This document shows, in pieces, positions 47,074 to 58,440 of a DNA stretch of 64,000 nucleotides (position 1 is its first letter; every line of letters starts with the position of its first letter). The translations under genes and the position numbers were made by a program. This DNA comes from Lathyrus oleraceus (Eukaryota > Streptophyta > Magnoliopsida > Fabales > Fabaceae): the NCBI RefSeq assembly GCF_024323335.1, contig NC_066585.1, positions 177,757,149 through 177,821,148 on the forward strand, written 5' to 3'. The notes under the pieces were generated by a model, which saw only the letters and a list, made by a program, of their open reading frames with translations, was not told the origin of the DNA and did no database searches.

Positions 47074-48402
47074 TCAAGTCTCCCAGGGGCGACTTCTTTT
47101 TGGGCGAAGATATGTATTGAGTCTTCGTTCCTCATTAAGCTGACTGGTGAGCTCTAATACTTTCTTCCTTTCTGCATTGAACTGAGTTTCGAAAGTATCT
47201 CTCTCCTCTCTCAACTGGGTCCAGGATCTTTTCAATTCCTCAACATCGGTAGGCATATCTGGGTAAGAAATGATCTGGGAAGTACCTCCTTCGACCTCTG
47301 ATTCAACAATCGATGGTCCGACTGCAAGATATGGCATGACAAGTTCACGAGCTCTGGCGCGTACTCATCTGAGATAAGGCTCCATAGGAATAGAATTTTT
47401 CTGTCCTAAAGTGCTTCTTTTCACCATGCCCCAAGCTCGTATAAACCTTTGACGGAGACCTTGAGAGTCATTGTCATAGTCAAACACTGTACCTTGAATA
47501 ATCATTTCATGTGGACCATCTCTTCGAGCATGCCCAAGCTGACGTAGGGCTAAGGCAGGATTATAAGTAATACCTCCTCTTATCCCCATGAGTGGTACAT
47601 TAGGGAACTCTCCACAACGGTCGATGATGATAACATTTTCTTCGAGCTTAGAACACCAACGGATGTCTGAATGGGAGGGGGCCATTATCCTTTGAGACCA
47701 TTTCAGATTTTGACCATTCTTCAAGACTGATTGAGGGAGGTGCGAAATAAACCACCTAGACAACAAAGGTACGCAGCACATGAGAGTCCCTTGCCTCTTC
47801 ATAGTACGAGTGTGAAGGGAATGCAAGGCATCTCCAAGCAAGGTAGGCACAGGGTTATGAGTGAGGAATATCTTAATAGCATTCACGTCTATGAATTGGT
47901 CCGGATTAGGGAATATCACCAAACCATAGATTAGCAATGCTAGAACGTCTTCAAAAGCATGGACATTCATAACTTTTAGGAATTCTCGGGCCTTACTTAT
48001 CAGAAATTTGGCAAGTAAACCTTTCATTCCACTCCTTGTTACCCAATTAGTTTCAATGTCGGACTTTGTCATGTGTAAAGCTGCGGCAACTTCTTCAGAC
48101 TTTGGCATCTTTTCCAGACCACTGAAAGGTATTTGATCAAGGATAGGTATCCCAAGCAGCTTGGAAAACTCTTCTAATGTGGGTACCAACTGATAATCTG
48201 GGAAAGTGAAGCAGTGATACTTAGGATCGAAGAACTGGAATAGGACTCTCATCATATCTTCTTTGAAACCAGTGGTAACCAAATTGAGAAGAGAGCCATG
48301 TCTTTTGTTGAACTGAGCGTGATCGGGAAGTTCTGACACCAAATCCTTGAGTTGAGGAGAAATCGTCACAAGATTGATCCGAATAGTCTTCCTGGAAGCC
48401 AT
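47074..48402 (-). pseudogene. ORF1 of the Ogre/Tat-like element, one in-frame stop
   Basis: From the ATG at 48402 (MASRKTIRINLVTISPQLKD) 345 codons are open to a TGA at 47365-47367. The same frame then continues for 96 codons to 47074. The first part resembles the plant mobile-domain-like protein encoded before gag in Ogre elements (FFDPKYHCFTFPDYQLVPTL, then EEFSKLLGIP). The part after the stop is a predicted coiled coil (ELKRSWTQLREERDTFETQF). In related proteins a tryptophan normally follows YLR, so the TGA is probably TGG with a G-to-A change. The biochemical function of ORF1 is unknown. Confidence 0.8.
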
Positions 48403-49060
48403 CGCCTGTGCAACAGAGCAAAGCTAAATTCCTAAGTCCTTGAAATGGTTAGTATGATGATGTTATGATGTTATGATGTTATGTAAGCACAGACATGTCA
48501 CACAGCAATCATTCCTAGGTTTTAAGGCTTGCATGAGTTCCATAGGTAAGTACCCTCCCCACTGAAGTTTGGTTGGTTCAACCTGTCCTAGAATAGTAAC
48601 CGGGTTCTAGAAGGATCTCAAATCATTGACCTTTCTTTAAGTCCACTTCAGTACAACACCAAGTGGTTGACCGAAGCTTCCCTAAAGTCCAATCTCAAAG
48701 AGTGTAGTATCGAGTCTCAACCAACCCCAGTCGGAACCGAAGTCAGTTATCTCACTACTTTCTAATGGCTAGGATGAGTCAATTAGGGTTCTAAAGGTCT
48801 GGTTAATGCTTTGATGACACCACGCGGAAGCCAAATTTTTCCTCAAGTAAACATGAGGAACATCAGGACATCCAAAGCGTCACATTAACCGTAGCCATCA
48901 TTTTAACCATTCCAGTATACGCCGGATAGTCGCGATGATCTATTGCTACTTACCTAAGGTACACTAGATCCGGGTGTAGGATCTTTCACTCAACAATACC
49001 CTTAAAAGAAGGAACAATTTGAAAACATAAATGATTTTTTAAGGTGACCTCTCTTTGTTG
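48403..49060 (-). other. leader region of the retrotransposon between PBS and ORF1
   Basis: About 660 bp with no long frame. It contains a three-fold TGATGTTATGA-like run at about 48455-48482. The rest would be the 5' untranslated and packaging region of the element's RNA. Confidence 0.5.
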
Positions 49061-49078
49061 TCCCCAGCAGAGTCGCCA
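49061..49078 (-). other. primer-binding site
   Basis: On the minus strand TGGCGACTCTGCTGGGGA lies 4 nt (GAAC) inside the 5' LTR. It would pair with a tRNA ending TCCCCAGCAGAGTCGCCA. By memory Ogre elements prime with tRNA-Arg, which this would fit; the tRNA was not verified. Confidence 0.8.
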
Positions 49079-49082
49079 GTTC

Positions 49083-51110
49083 TGTCATACGGTGAACTGA
49101 CTTTTATGTGTTTTTTAATCGCAATGTCGCGGTTAGCAAGAGTCGCCACCGACTTTTCTTTTATCCCATAAGGAAAGGTGGAAAAGAACAGGAAATACCT
49201 TAATTTAGATTCTTAGGTTCGGGAGGTACGTTATACAAAGGGAAGGTGTTAGCACCCTTTGTATCCGTGGTTATCCACGGGCTCTTAATTGCTCAATCAT
49301 TTATGTTTTCTAGTTTGAAAAAGTGTGTAGAAAATGTTTTGAAAAGGAGAATTTAACTTTGTAATGATTCTTGTATGAATGTATACAAAGTGGTTATCTC
49401 ATTTGATTTTGAAAGTTGTTTAGAAAAATATAACTCGGCAATGATCCTAGTACGGGTGTATGCTAAGTGGTGATTTTCTAAAAAAGGATGTTTGAAATGT
49501 GCGAGGTGAGAAAGAATATTTTAGGTTATGAATGAGCAATTAAGGGTTATACCTGTCCGAGGTCTTTCCGGGCATTTCCTATTCTTATGAGGGTAAAACT
49601 GTCCTTACTATTGAGAAGTAAGTAGTTTTATCCTTTGGATGTAAAAGGGTCATCGTAGGGTCATCGGTTGGTCATTGAAGGCAACAGTAGTGAGGATACC
49701 TTAGCATTCGAAGGGACTATCATCATTTGGCCATAGGCTACACCGAAGGGTCATCGAGGGACGGAATCGTAATTTCGAAGGCAACATTCGAGGGACCATG
49801 ATTTATTTTATGATGATTTAACCGAAGGGCCATTGCTAAGTGTATCCCCGCATTCGCGGGACATGGCCGTATTACGTAATCGTGGGGTAATAAAGAGAGG
49901 TCCGATATTATTTATTTAAAGTTCATATTTTAACAATTAATTGGGTAATTATGATGAATCTCCACATTAAAATCAACACATTAAAATCAATACATTAAAA
50001 ATTAATACATTAAAATTAATTAGGCAACCAATATGAATCTTCACATTAAAGTGAAGTAATTCAGAATCCATCTCCACGAAGGTCTCCCGCACGTAAAGTG
50101 GAGTACCTAGCCGGCCGCTTCATTGGGGATATGGAAGCTCTTACACCATTCAACACACGGGTTAGAGCATTAAGATAAAATATGATTTGACAATTGCACC
50201 ATAAAATAGACATAACAGTTATGAGTTCAGGCCAAGTGATGCAAAAATCGCAATTAGATAAACATAAGATAGAACAGCAAAGGGACAAAGCAGCCACTGT
50301 CCCATTCGCCTCTGCTTCGCCTAGCGAAGGCTCAGCGAAGGCTCGCTGCAGGCTCGCTTAGCGATGAGCTAGCGAGCGGCCACGGGTTTGGAGTTTGACA
50401 GCAGCATGACTTCCGAAAACCTACACTCTTATGGCATTCGATCACCGGCATAGCATAGACAATTATACAGGATGTTCATACTTAGATTCACATACGAAAT
50501 CAGATTACATATCAAAACTTTAATCGGTATGCATCATGTATGTAAAGAATATCAATTGGAAACGTAAAACAGCGGTGATACGCAAACCTGTGTGCAATTG
50601 CGATATTGACAGGGACTGGTTGCTTGGAGGCCGGATTGAGTTGGGCGGCGGTAGTTTCGGCGCGGATGGGCGGCCTTCAGGTTAGCAGGGTTTTGCACCA
50701 GGGTTTCCGTCTTTCGTCTTGGTCTCTCCGTTTCGGTGTCCGTCCGTCTGTCTCCGTCTTTTTCGTGGCTGAAGAGCTGGTATTTATAGTAGTAGTGGTG
50801 GTGACCTAATGGGCTTAAAATGAGGTCCAAAACTTCAGACTTTCGCAAGCTTCGCTAGGCGAAGGAATTGCTCGCCTAGCGAGCAAGCTAGTTTTGGGCC
50901 TTTTTCTGGACCGGACGCTTCGCTGGGCGAGGGTCATGATGAAGTGTTCGCTAGGCGAAGGAATTGCTCGCCTAGCGAGCAAACTATTTTGGGCTCCTTT
51001 TGGATTGGGCCTGTTGTGAGCTGGGCTTTTGTTCACTTGATGTCAGTGCCTTGCAGAACAAGTCAGAGGAAAGCTTTGTAATATCGATGGGCAAATTTTG
51101 GGGTATGACA
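49083..51110 (-). repeat. 5' LTR of the Ogre/Tat-like element
   Basis: The right copy in window coordinates carries the active promoter for the element. A TATA box lies at 50781-50788. The GC-rich palindrome modules at 50845-50987 are upstream of that TATA in element orientation, and a second cluster at 50314-50379 is downstream. Near the LTR's inner end it has the GGTGGCGACTCTTGCT and GGGTGCTAACACCTTCCC modules shared with the Ogre solo LTR. Confidence 0.95.
50781..50788 (-). promoter_or_regulatory. TATA box of the 5' LTR
   Basis: The minus strand reads CTACTATAAATACCAGC. A good TATAAATA match, with GC-rich palindromes 60-200 bp upstream and the coding region downstream. The transcription start is inferred about 30 bp to the left. 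Confidence 0.5.
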
Positions 51111-51115
51111 CTGGG

Positions 51116-51812
51116 CTCTCTGAGCATGATTTTTTTAGAAACGTAAGAAAATGGATGGTGGTAAAATTCCAGACAGAAAATCTTGGTCAGCTGGAATCTT
51201 TTATATTGATGACAGGTTGTTGCATTACATTTTGGGATATCTCATACTTCCCAAATTTTCAAATCATTCTATTGTGATGAGCACTAAGGGGCAACTTTTA
51301 TTTGCTATAAAACAAGGTCTTCTTCAAGTTAATTGGACATACTTGATTCTTGAACACATGTCTACCTATTCAAAAAATGCTATAGAACTTCCTTATGCAT
51401 TCTTTTTGTCCAAGTTTTTTTTTGCGTATTTTGGTGTTAATTTTTCAAATGAATATCCAGTTAAAATGGGTGATTTTGTAATTTATGTGAAGACGTGTAA
51501 CAACAAAATGAGAGTGAAATATAGTTAAAAAAACAAGACCATCAAATACATTAATGAAGTTGTCCAAGCTCCTCCTCCACCGGTTCAACAACCTATCAAC
51601 CAAGAGGAATCAACCAATCAACGAATCTTTGACTACATGACATACATGAACACCTCCATGAACAATCAATTTTCCTATCTTTACTCTCAAATGAATATTC
51701 CATCCTACCAAGTTCAACCATACCAATTTTCTCACTACCAATCACATAAAGATCCAAATAACATGAACCAAGACAACAACATGAACCAAGATAATTATAT
51801 GAATCAATACTA
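51116..51812 (+). pseudogene. 3' half of the split plant mobile-element protein
   Basis: Coding sense resumes right after the CTGGG target duplication: RKSWSAGIFYIDDRLLHYIL, then MSTKGQLLFAIKQGLLQVNW and ELPYAFFLSKFFFAYFGVNF. This is the central conserved part of the putative plant transposon protein domain. After a stop near 51528 a hydrophilic tail can be read, rich in Gln, Asn, Tyr and Met (VQAPPPPVQQPINQEEST ... NMNQDNYMNQY) and ending at about 51812. The two halves flank the 16.4-kb insertion, so they were one gene of an older element. Confidence 0.6.
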
Positions 51813-53460
51813 GTTTAGTTTTCATTGTCCTCTTATTATACTTGTTGTTGTATGTTTTCTTTGTTGGTTTTATTATGTACTAAAACTTAATTATGCATTA
51901 TCTTTGATTATGGTTGAAGTTATGTATTATGTTTGTTTATATTTGAAGTAATGTATTATGTTTATATTTGAAGTAATGTATTATGTTTAACTTTTTAAAT
52001 TGTTATGCATGTCTCTTATCCTTAATACAATTATATTTTATATATTGGTTCTTTACCCATATTTACCTTCTTTTTGATCATGTCAAAAGGGGAAAAAGGT
52101 GTATGCATGTATGCTTGTGTCTTATCTCTTTCCTAGGTATATGATAACTCATAGAAATTCAATCTTAGCAAGATTCATACATTAAGGGGGATTTATCCAA
52201 CATAGGGGGGATTTCTTTACATTTGTCAATCAAACACAACCATCATCATAAATTTTTTTGTCATCATCAAAAAGGAGGAGAATGTGAAGTCAAACTTTCA
52301 ATGAAGATGATTTTGATAAAGACAATCCAAATTGTGAAGACAATTATCAAATGATGAAGAATGAAAGAAGCTACTCAAATGACTATATGATGGATGATTC
52401 AATAAGATGGTAAATATGGTGTTTCATATTTATATATAACATTAAGTGCTCAAATAATCTAAAATCAATCCATGACATTTAATATAAATTCATGTCTTTG
52501 CATTTTGTACTTATAAATTTTTTCATAATCTTTAAAATGAAAAAACTAATTTTTAAGCAAGACAATCGATTGCATGAGAGCATTAATAGATTGTCATCAG
52601 TCAAATTTGCAAGTTTTTAAGGTCAACAATCGATTGCATGAGATGAGCAATCGATTATCACTAGTTTAAATTTCAATTTTTTTCAAATATTTTAAATGAT
52701 CAATCGATTAATACTGGTAAGTTTTTAAAAAAAAATTATGCATTGCAACTTTTCATGACACCTACTCTTTGCATCTTTTCCATTTAAATTACACCTTATC
52801 ATATTTTTATCAAGAGTTGTGTCTTGATTCAAAAGATGTGTGGTGTCATATAAATAACAAGTATTTTATCTGATTAAAACTCACATCATTAAAAATTTCT
52901 TTCCTGAGTATTTCACTGCATCTGTCATTTTTAATCTTTATGAACTTGTACATTATTTTTCATATTCACGTAAAGTAAAAGTTCTTGAGCACCCACAGTT
53001 ATATATTGTGATATACCATATTTTAAAAGGGAAGAAATTATATTGTTAGGATTTACTCTATCATACTACACCTAAAATTATCTTTATCAAAAACTCAAAT
53101 ATTTGTGTATGTATCTTGTTGTCCAGGATTATAAATAAGAAGTTTGGAGAAAGAAAGTTTGTTTCTTTTTCTGTGTTGTAAAATTACAAGGTGGTTTGCC
53201 TTGGTGGTTGAGTTATAAGCTTCTGCATAGAAGCTAGGTTTAGGCTTATACAAAGTTCTAACAATATTGAGATCTCTTACAGTGTGCAAGAGGATGAGAC
53301 GTACTCTCAGATAATGAGGAGAACTAGTATAATTTTCGATGTTCTTTACTTTCTGCACTTTACTGCTTTTATCAACTAACCATAAACCAGAAAATAAAGA
53401 AATACTGATATCTAAAAACAATTTTTTTAAAGTACCTAGTTCACCCCCTAGATGCACCAT
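51813..53460 (+). mobile_element. probable 3' end of a copia-like or non-autonomous element (polypurine tract and LTR)
   Basis: After the coding remnant come GATCATGTCAAAAGGGGAAA (about 52077) and CATCAAAAAGGAGGAGAATG (about 52265). The second is very like the polypurine tract of legume copia elements, and TGTGAAGTC right after it could start a 3' LTR. A typical LTR end, GTTCACCCCCTAGATGCA, occurs at about 53440. The motif CAATCGATTGCATGAGA is repeated at about 52562 and 52626, with related words near 52655. Edges are approximate. Confidence 0.45.
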
Positions 53461-54500
53461 AAACTTGCAAAAGAATTCGATGACACATTTTAGATTATAG
53501 AATCCGGACTATACCTAAAGAAACCTCAGCATGATTTCAAATTATATAATCCAAATTATTGCCAAAAACTTGCCAGTATGATTTTGGATTATAGAATTTG
53601 ATATTGTTTTAAATAGTATCATGGTTCACATCTTTGATAATACATATTTTAACTACACCAACATAAATAATAACCTAAAATCTCATTCCCACGCAATACA
53701 ACTTTGATTTCTCTCAAAATTCGATAGATGATTATGTCAACATTTGAGCTTTCTTATACAATCTCACAAGAGAGTAACTTAATGGTCATGTCTCAGATGC
53801 GAAAGTATGCACGAATATGACTACCTGCATGAAAATACAATCTTTTTAAATGACTTTCTCCTTAGTTGATATATGCTAATGTTCTTCTAGTGTGAGAATC
53901 AAGTCTCGATGTGATATCCTTACAATACCATCTCATTTATCCCACTAAAGTTTAGACAAAATAATGTCCATGTAATGAACATATCTCTTATCAATTTTAA
54001 ATAAATTGATAATAGGTATAACATAGATAACAATTTTTCTAAAAATATCTTAGATGTTCTCAAACTACACAATACTCTCTCAAATAGATACTAGGTTTTG
54101 CGTGATTTGCATATGATCTAACCAAAAAAAGAAATAGATGTCATGCAATAAGAAAAAAATTCAATAATATTTTATTTGTATTATCTAATTAATATTAGTT
54201 TTTTACAGTAACAAATTAACACTACTTTCCTCACTTCAAAATTAATAAATACTACTTTATGTTTATAATAAAATGCATAGTATTAACAACTTAATAAAAA
54301 TATTATCTTCTCATTCATTTATCCAAAATATTTAATATACTAAAAATATTGAAAAGAGTCCCTTAATAAGAGACAGTAAAATTCATGCAACCGAGCCTTA
54401 CAATTTCATGAGAGTTTGGTAATTTAGTTATTTGTTCAAAAATCATTTATTTATCCAAAATAATGGCCTCATTTTGGTTGCGCGAGTGTCACACACACGC
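53461..54500. other. intergenic, upstream of MSRB
   Basis: Three near-palindromic phrases of the type GATTATAxAATCC occur at about 53490 (GATTATAGAATCCGG), 53538 (AATTATATAATCCAA) and 53586 (GATTATAGAATTTG), about 48 bp apart, probably from a repeat element. The rest is AT-rich. The MSRB promoter should lie in the last few hundred bases, but no TATA box is compelling. Confidence 0.4.
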
Positions 54501-56252
54501 ATGAACAAGATGACGACGCTGACGAGCCTCAATATTCTAAGAACCACATCTCTCTGTTCTTTCAACACCACCACCAAACCCATTTCCTCAAATCTCTTCA
54601 ACACCCTTTTCACTTTTACTCCTCCCAACGTTTCCATTCGTCAACCGAAGCGTCGTTTCCGCGCTGGAATTCTCGCCATGGCTGCACCTGGACCTGGGCC
54701 TGTCCACAAATCTGAGGAAGAATGGCAGGCGATTCTCTCCCCTGAGCAGTTTCGAATTCTAAGGCAGAAAGGCACCGAGTACGTAATCTCACCTCTCAAT
54801 TTCTCAATCGATCAACCTTTCAATTTTTACTTTCTTTCTATGCGTAGCTTAATTCAACATAGCTTCATTGATTCAGAAATTGAAAACTGTATGACTCTAT
54901 TTTATCTTTTATGATAGAAATACCTTATACATAAACACTTATTTCATAAATGCTTATGCTATAAACTCTTACTTAAGCTATTTATAACACAGATTTTAGA
55001 CTAGAAAACGAGGGTAACTATGTATTATAGTACTAAACAAATCATGATAAATGGTCATTTTTATTATGGTTTACTCACCTAGAGCTTCCATCATGTTCTA
55101 AGTAGGAAATCTTGAATCTTATTTATAACTTTTCCTTAATTTTCTAAGAAGGATTCATGAAGAATATCTAGTTAAGTTAAGTTGAAGATACTACTCATAA
55201 ATGTGCCGAGTATCATTTGAGTTAGGTGATCACGGAAGAGAGAAGAAAAGCTTCTTACATTCTATGTGTTTCCCATAGATATGCGCCCAACAAAGCCGTC
55301 TTTGAGGGCGTGTGGGGCGGACTACCACCCATGACTCAAAATTTGACACGTTTTAACCATGGCTAAAAAGTACTTCATAAAATATTTGTCATGGTCAAAC
55401 CATGACAAAATAGGGCCTCTATTTGATTTGTCACGCTTAAATTGGGTTTAACCTACACAGTGTCTCTGAAAACTTAAACGACTCTAGCGCCCAATATACC
55501 TCATAGTTATGTCCCAGTATAAGGCTTTGGCTGAATTTTCCACATATGAACATCTCGACTTGCCTCTATAAATTCTAATAAGTATGCAGAGAAATATAGA
55601 GGAATACTAAGCAGGTGGAGGAATTGTAGTAAGTTTGAACCAGACAGGAGGTTTGTGTTATATAGAGATTCTAGAATTTCTCATTAAATAAATGATAGTT
55701 GTATGAATACCTCTTTTTTTTGTCAATTTGAATGGATGACCAATGATGATATATACAGTAAAACTCTAAATGGGGAATTGCTTTTCTGTTAACAAGAAAA
55801 TGTTTTGGTATTATTATCAAGGTATCCCGGAACAGGAGAATATGACAAGTTCTTTGAGGAGGGAGTATACAGTTGTGCAGCTTGTAAAACTCCACTCTAT
55901 AAGTCTACGACAAAATTCAATTCCGGTTGTGGCTGGCCAGCTTTCTATGAGGGTGTTCCTGGAGCCATAAATCGCCACGTGAGTTTATTTGTTCTTATCA
56001 TGCCGTCTTTTCTTCACTATATTTGCATATTACTAGAACTGCATCGTAAATTGAAATCTATTTAAACCTGATATAATTGATGTGTTTCACTACCTTCAGG
56101 CTGACCCCGATGGAATGAGGATCGAAATAACATGCGCTGCATGTGGGGGACATCTTGGTCATGTATTTAAAGGGGAAGGATTTCCAACACCCACTAACGA
56201 ACGACATTGTGTCAATAGCATTTCACTGAAATTTGCACCAGCCAATTCCTAG
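54501..56252 (+). CDS. MSRB: peptide methionine-R-sulfoxide reductase B, plastid-targeted type
   Basis: Three exons (54501-54778, 55822-55978, 56100-56252) with GT-AG introns give 588 nt, 195 residues. The enzyme reduces methionine-R-sulfoxide in oxidised proteins. About 58 N-terminal residues rich in Ser/Thr/Arg form a likely chloroplast transit peptide, ending before [16 protein letters not shown]. The SelR domain shows two zinc CxxC pairs (Cys111/114, Cys157/160), SGCGWPAF with the probable resolving Cys129, and the catalytic Cys182 in ERHCVNS. Having both catalytic and resolving Cys points to the two-Cys (MSRB2-like) class, by memory. The start is the ATG at 54501; a second in-frame ATG at 54510 is possible. 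Confidence 0.93.
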
Positions 56253-57069
56253 TTTACTGCAATGTAATCTACTGGGTGGATGTGATACTCAAGGTTTAAA
56301 AATAAGTATATACAGTAATGAAATTGAGACTGAGGCTTATAGTATGTAAGCATAAACGATGTTAAACCAGTTGTTCCTTTACATCCCTCCTCTCTCTTGG
56401 GTTGTATTTCAGTATGTTCACAGGTGCTTGCATTGTTTTGCTGAGTCTGTGTTTTGGTATGACCAGGTTTTGATGCTATAGAATTAAATCATGTTGAACC
56501 TTGGAAGTTTTTTCAATAAACTATGTTATAAGTACTATATGTACACATCATTTTTTCTCAAGTTGATGGTTGGTCACTAATATTCTACCACAGGGTTGTG
56601 GGTTCGAAAAAATATTTTATTTGATATTTTAGTATTGATAATTTTCAAAATTACTTCTTTTGAAAAACAGAAGAATCGGATGAAAAACCTAAATGAGAAG
56701 AACAGAGTCATGTAAATTAAAAAAAAATAGTTTGATCTGGGGGCTGCTTATGGATCAAAGCAAACTGGTATCAAGGGAAATATCATCACATCACATCTAT
56801 TATCTTATTTATAAATACAAATATATTTCGGGTTTGTTTCAAGAATTGGAAATATATTTCCGAGAATTTGTACTAAAAATTTAACAATCTCATATTTGTT
56901 TCAAGTTTTTAAAATTTATTTTCAAATATTTTTTATTCTTAGAAATGGTGTTACACATGATTTTTCTCATATTTATTTTAATGTTTAAAGAGTGAGAATT
57001 CAAGATATGTGTGGAGGGGTTCACATGCATGTTGTATTTCTTGACTGATTGTAGGACATCCTTTCAATC
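56253..57069. other. 3' flank of MSRB and intergenic sequence
   Basis: AT-rich. MSRB poly(A) signals are probably within the first 300 bases (AATAAA-like words near 56515). A short open stretch at 56693-56884 has no family features. No transposon was recognised before the gypsy remnant begins. Confidence 0.4.
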
Positions 57070-58440
57070 TGGTGTATGACTATGTCCTTCTGCGGTCTTC
57101 ACTATCATGTTGTCGACGTAGACTTTTAAATTCTGCATTATCTGGTGGGAGAATACGGTGTTCATAGTCACTGGTTGGTGGTGCATGCATTCTTGAAGTT
57201 GAAAGGCATGACATTATGATAGTAGTTTTCGTGGTTTGACACGAACACCATCTTGGGTTCGTCAAGAGGATCCATCTTAATCTGGTTGTACGCCGAATAT
57301 GCATTCATAGAGCTCAAATTGTGGTAGCCCGATGTCCCATCAATCAATATATCAATATCTGACAAGGGATAAGGGTCATTGGGACATGTCGTATTGAAGT
57401 CGGTGGAGTCCACGCACATGCGCCACTTGTTTGATTCTTTCTTTGCCATCACTACATCGCTAATCAAGTTGAGTATTTTGTTTCTGTAATAAAATTGACG
57501 TTTGTTAGCTTGTTTACCTCCTCATCGATGGAAACTCTCTTTTCCTCGCCACCTATCAACTTTCTTTGTAACACTAGTCTTACAGAGGGGTTGACACCGA
57601 GGCGATGACACAACACTCTGATGTCTATCCCTAGCATGTCGGAATGGGCCCAAGCAAACAAGTCGATGTTTCTATTGAGTTGGTCGACTAGTTTGTGCTC
57701 TTCTTCTTCAGAAAGTGAGATCCCTATCTTCATTACTTGGTGAGTCAAAAAGTCTACCTAATCCTCCTTCAGATACTTAGTGGGTGTGAGCCTCTCGCTT
57801 TCCACACCCAGTCCAGGGCCCTAACTCGTAGTGTCTACATCATGTGCCTTGGGAATGAGACAACCTCATGGCCAAGATCTTCCCTCCCCATCGTCAGACT
57901 ACTATGATAACATTCTCGGGCGCTTTCGTGGTCTTCTCGAACCGTCCCGACTCACCCGTTGGGTTGTGGGTATTTCAGGACTAGGTACTGAGTGAATATA
58001 ATATCCCCTAACAAGTTGATGGATGGTCTTTCATGGATGACATTATAAGGCGATAGAGCGTCCATTATGAGGTAGTTGACTTCAATAACCTTGGAGTCTG
58101 CTCCCACGCTTCAAGTTGTCTCTAGGATTATGTGACTCCTTACCCGCATTTTCTCGTTTGACAAACCTACTAGTTAGCTCTAGAATGCCTTAATGAATAC
58201 GAGATCGAGCTGGACTTTTTGGAAGGTGTTCCAGAATAAGACGCCGATCGAGCTTCTTGGGTCTATGAAGATTGGCTTGATATCTCAGTTGCCATATTGC
58301 ACAGTGATGACCATGAGGTCGTTCTCATGAGGGAGGAATCCGACGACATCACCGCTAAAGAATGTGATGTTGGCCTTTAGTCCTCTCTGTTTGGCTTTGG
58401 AAAGTCCTTTGGATATTAGTTCGTAGTCGGCACCTTACTG
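57070..58440 (-). pseudogene. decayed Ty3/gypsy pol remnant (protease and RT)
   Basis: Minus-strand order: protease-region phrases (VQYGN then FIDPRSSIGVLFWNTFQKVQ, about 58190-58310; SPYNVIHERPSINLLGDIIF, about 58000-58060); the RT lead-in (ISLSEEEEHKLVDQLNRNID and LFAWAHSDMLGID, 57600-57748); and RT core (WRMCVDSTDFNTTCPNDPYP, 57400; SAYNQIKMDPLDEPK, 57260). Stops and frameshifts are scattered, and nothing after the RT fingers and palm start is present. It is unrelated in detail to the intact pol at 40105-43576. Confidence 0.75.

Larger units (their letters stand above)
34736..51110 (-). mobile_element. complete Ogre/Tat-lineage Ty3/gypsy LTR retrotransposon (16.4 kb)
   Basis: Two 2028-bp LTRs (34736-36763 and 49083-51110) enclose about 12.3 kb. 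The termini are TGTCATAC...GTATGACA. The flanks carry an exact 5-bp target duplication, CTGGG at 34731-34735 and 51111-51115. The coding strand is minus: PBS next to the right LTR, then ORF1, gag-protease, a predicted intron, RT-RNase H-integrase, a long 3' region with a tandem array, and a polypurine tract next to the left LTR. An extra ORF before gag, the intron between protease and RT, and great length are hallmarks of Ogre elements. The LTRs differ at about ten of 2028 positions, so insertion was recent. It landed inside an older mobile-element gene. Confidence 0.95.

Noticed and set aside
49061..49078. Possible tRNA 3' end (TCCCCAGCAGAGTCGCCA)
   Set aside because: Only 18 bases match a tRNA-like end and there is no cloverleaf upstream; its place next to the LTR makes it the primer-binding site.
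53095..53460. 121-codon minus-strand frame
   Set aside because: Lies in the copia-like LTR end region and has no recognisable domain.
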